Source: Balneolaceae bacterium (GTDB lineage Bacteria > Bacteroidota > Rhodothermia > Balneolales > Balneolaceae). Taken from it: DNA of 64,000 nucleotides. Positions 63,878 through 64,000 of this stretch are shown piece by piece (position 1 is the first letter of the stretch; every line of letters begins with the position of its first letter). Below the pieces are notes generated by a model. The model was given only the letters and a program-made list of their open reading frames with translations, was not told where the DNA came from and searched no databases. A program made the position numbers and the translations under genes. The stretch lies in assembly GCA_009711805.1 (NCBI GenBank), contig VEMX01000052.1, forward strand, positions 44,467-108,466, in the 5' to 3' direction.

Positions 63878-64000
63878 GTGTCAAGTCAAGTATGTAATGT
63901 CGGTATAAAGTTGTATCTTAAAAGAAACTGCTATGACTTCCTACCATGTCACTCTTACCGACCAAGAACGCTCCCAGCTTGAGGCTATAAAATCCAAGGG
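63878..64000 (+). mobile_element. Left end of an IS630-like insertion sequence
   Basis: Sequence after a TA at 63876-63877 breaks the hlyD frame and leads into a transposase start 55 nt on. IS630 elements insert at TA. The exact left edge is uncertain; TA at 63891 is the other candidate. Right end outside the window. Confidence 0.6.
63933..64000 (+). CDS. IS630 family transposase, N-terminal fragment
   Basis: ATG at 63933; 22 residues in the window, MTSYHVTLTDQERSQLEAIK followed by SK, matching the very conserved IS630 transposase start (VTLTxxERxxLExxI). Continues past the edge. Confidence 0.72.
   Translation, partial: MTSYHVTLTDQERSQLEAIKSK

Overview
The window looks like a chromosome segment from an FCB-group bacterium, most likely Balneolota/Rhodothermota. 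Three things suggest this. It carries an actABCDEF quinol:cytochrome c oxidoreductase operon running straight into a caa3 oxidase of the YSHPAV (A2) type. Several upstream regions fit the Bacteroidetes-type promoter TTG-N~20-TAnnTTTG. It is also rich in lipoproteins and secreted peptidases. The placement rests on gene content and motifs alone; no 16S gene is present.

Layout. 1-10.4 kb is housekeeping: clpC, gpmI and rpsT on the minus strand, cmk and rpsA on the plus strand, then a lone moxR and uppP. 10.6-11.4 kb holds nuoJ-nuoK as a detached pair. 12.7-25.7 kb is one long respiratory operon (actA-F, a membrane protein with an IS3 OrfA-like HTH, sco, coxB, coxA, coxC, coxD), with a DUF420/CtaM-like assembly gene divergent to it. 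Quinol electrons would pass from ACIII through c-type heme domains to caa3; ActE and CoxB carry visibly related C-terminal cytochrome domains. 26-31 kb has an M1 peptidase, a beta-propeller lactonase-like lipoprotein and a di-heme cytochrome. 32.1-34.2 kb is an AT-rich trio: a CxxC thioredoxin-fold protein, a six-cysteine secreted peptide and a propeller lipoprotein.

34-48 kb holds a methyltransferase, a COG2509 flavoprotein, a DUF3524 (tRNA-queuosine mannosyltransferase-like) glycosyltransferase, a CBS protein, a DUF1801-ywbE-hydrolase operon, the 5-oxoprolinase operon ycsG-pxpABC and a sensor kinase. 48-60 kb is sparser: a truncated serA, an amidohydrolase, DUF6122, an EEP-family hydrolase, tRNA-Leu(CAG), M61 and M24 peptidases and a DUF305/LVIVD lipoprotein pair. 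61.5-64 kb is an accessory island: a decayed ECF41 sigma factor, an HTH regulator with a damaged start, two double-glycine-leader peptides, a small membrane protein and an HlyD-type export adaptor cut by an IS630-like element that runs off the window.

The gaps between genes hold many dispersed repeats. The clearest is a 228-bp MITE-like element present twice (39764-39991 and 55179-55406, opposite orientations, 225/228 identical), with 17-bp terminal inverted repeats and 4-bp YTAR target duplications. One copy sits inside an older 67-bp CTTAAG-ended palindromic element that itself occurs three times. Pseudogenes and fragments (lipocalin-like 37023-37500, serA 48272-48760, ECF41 about 61507-62110, hlyD) show continuing decay in the accessory stretches.
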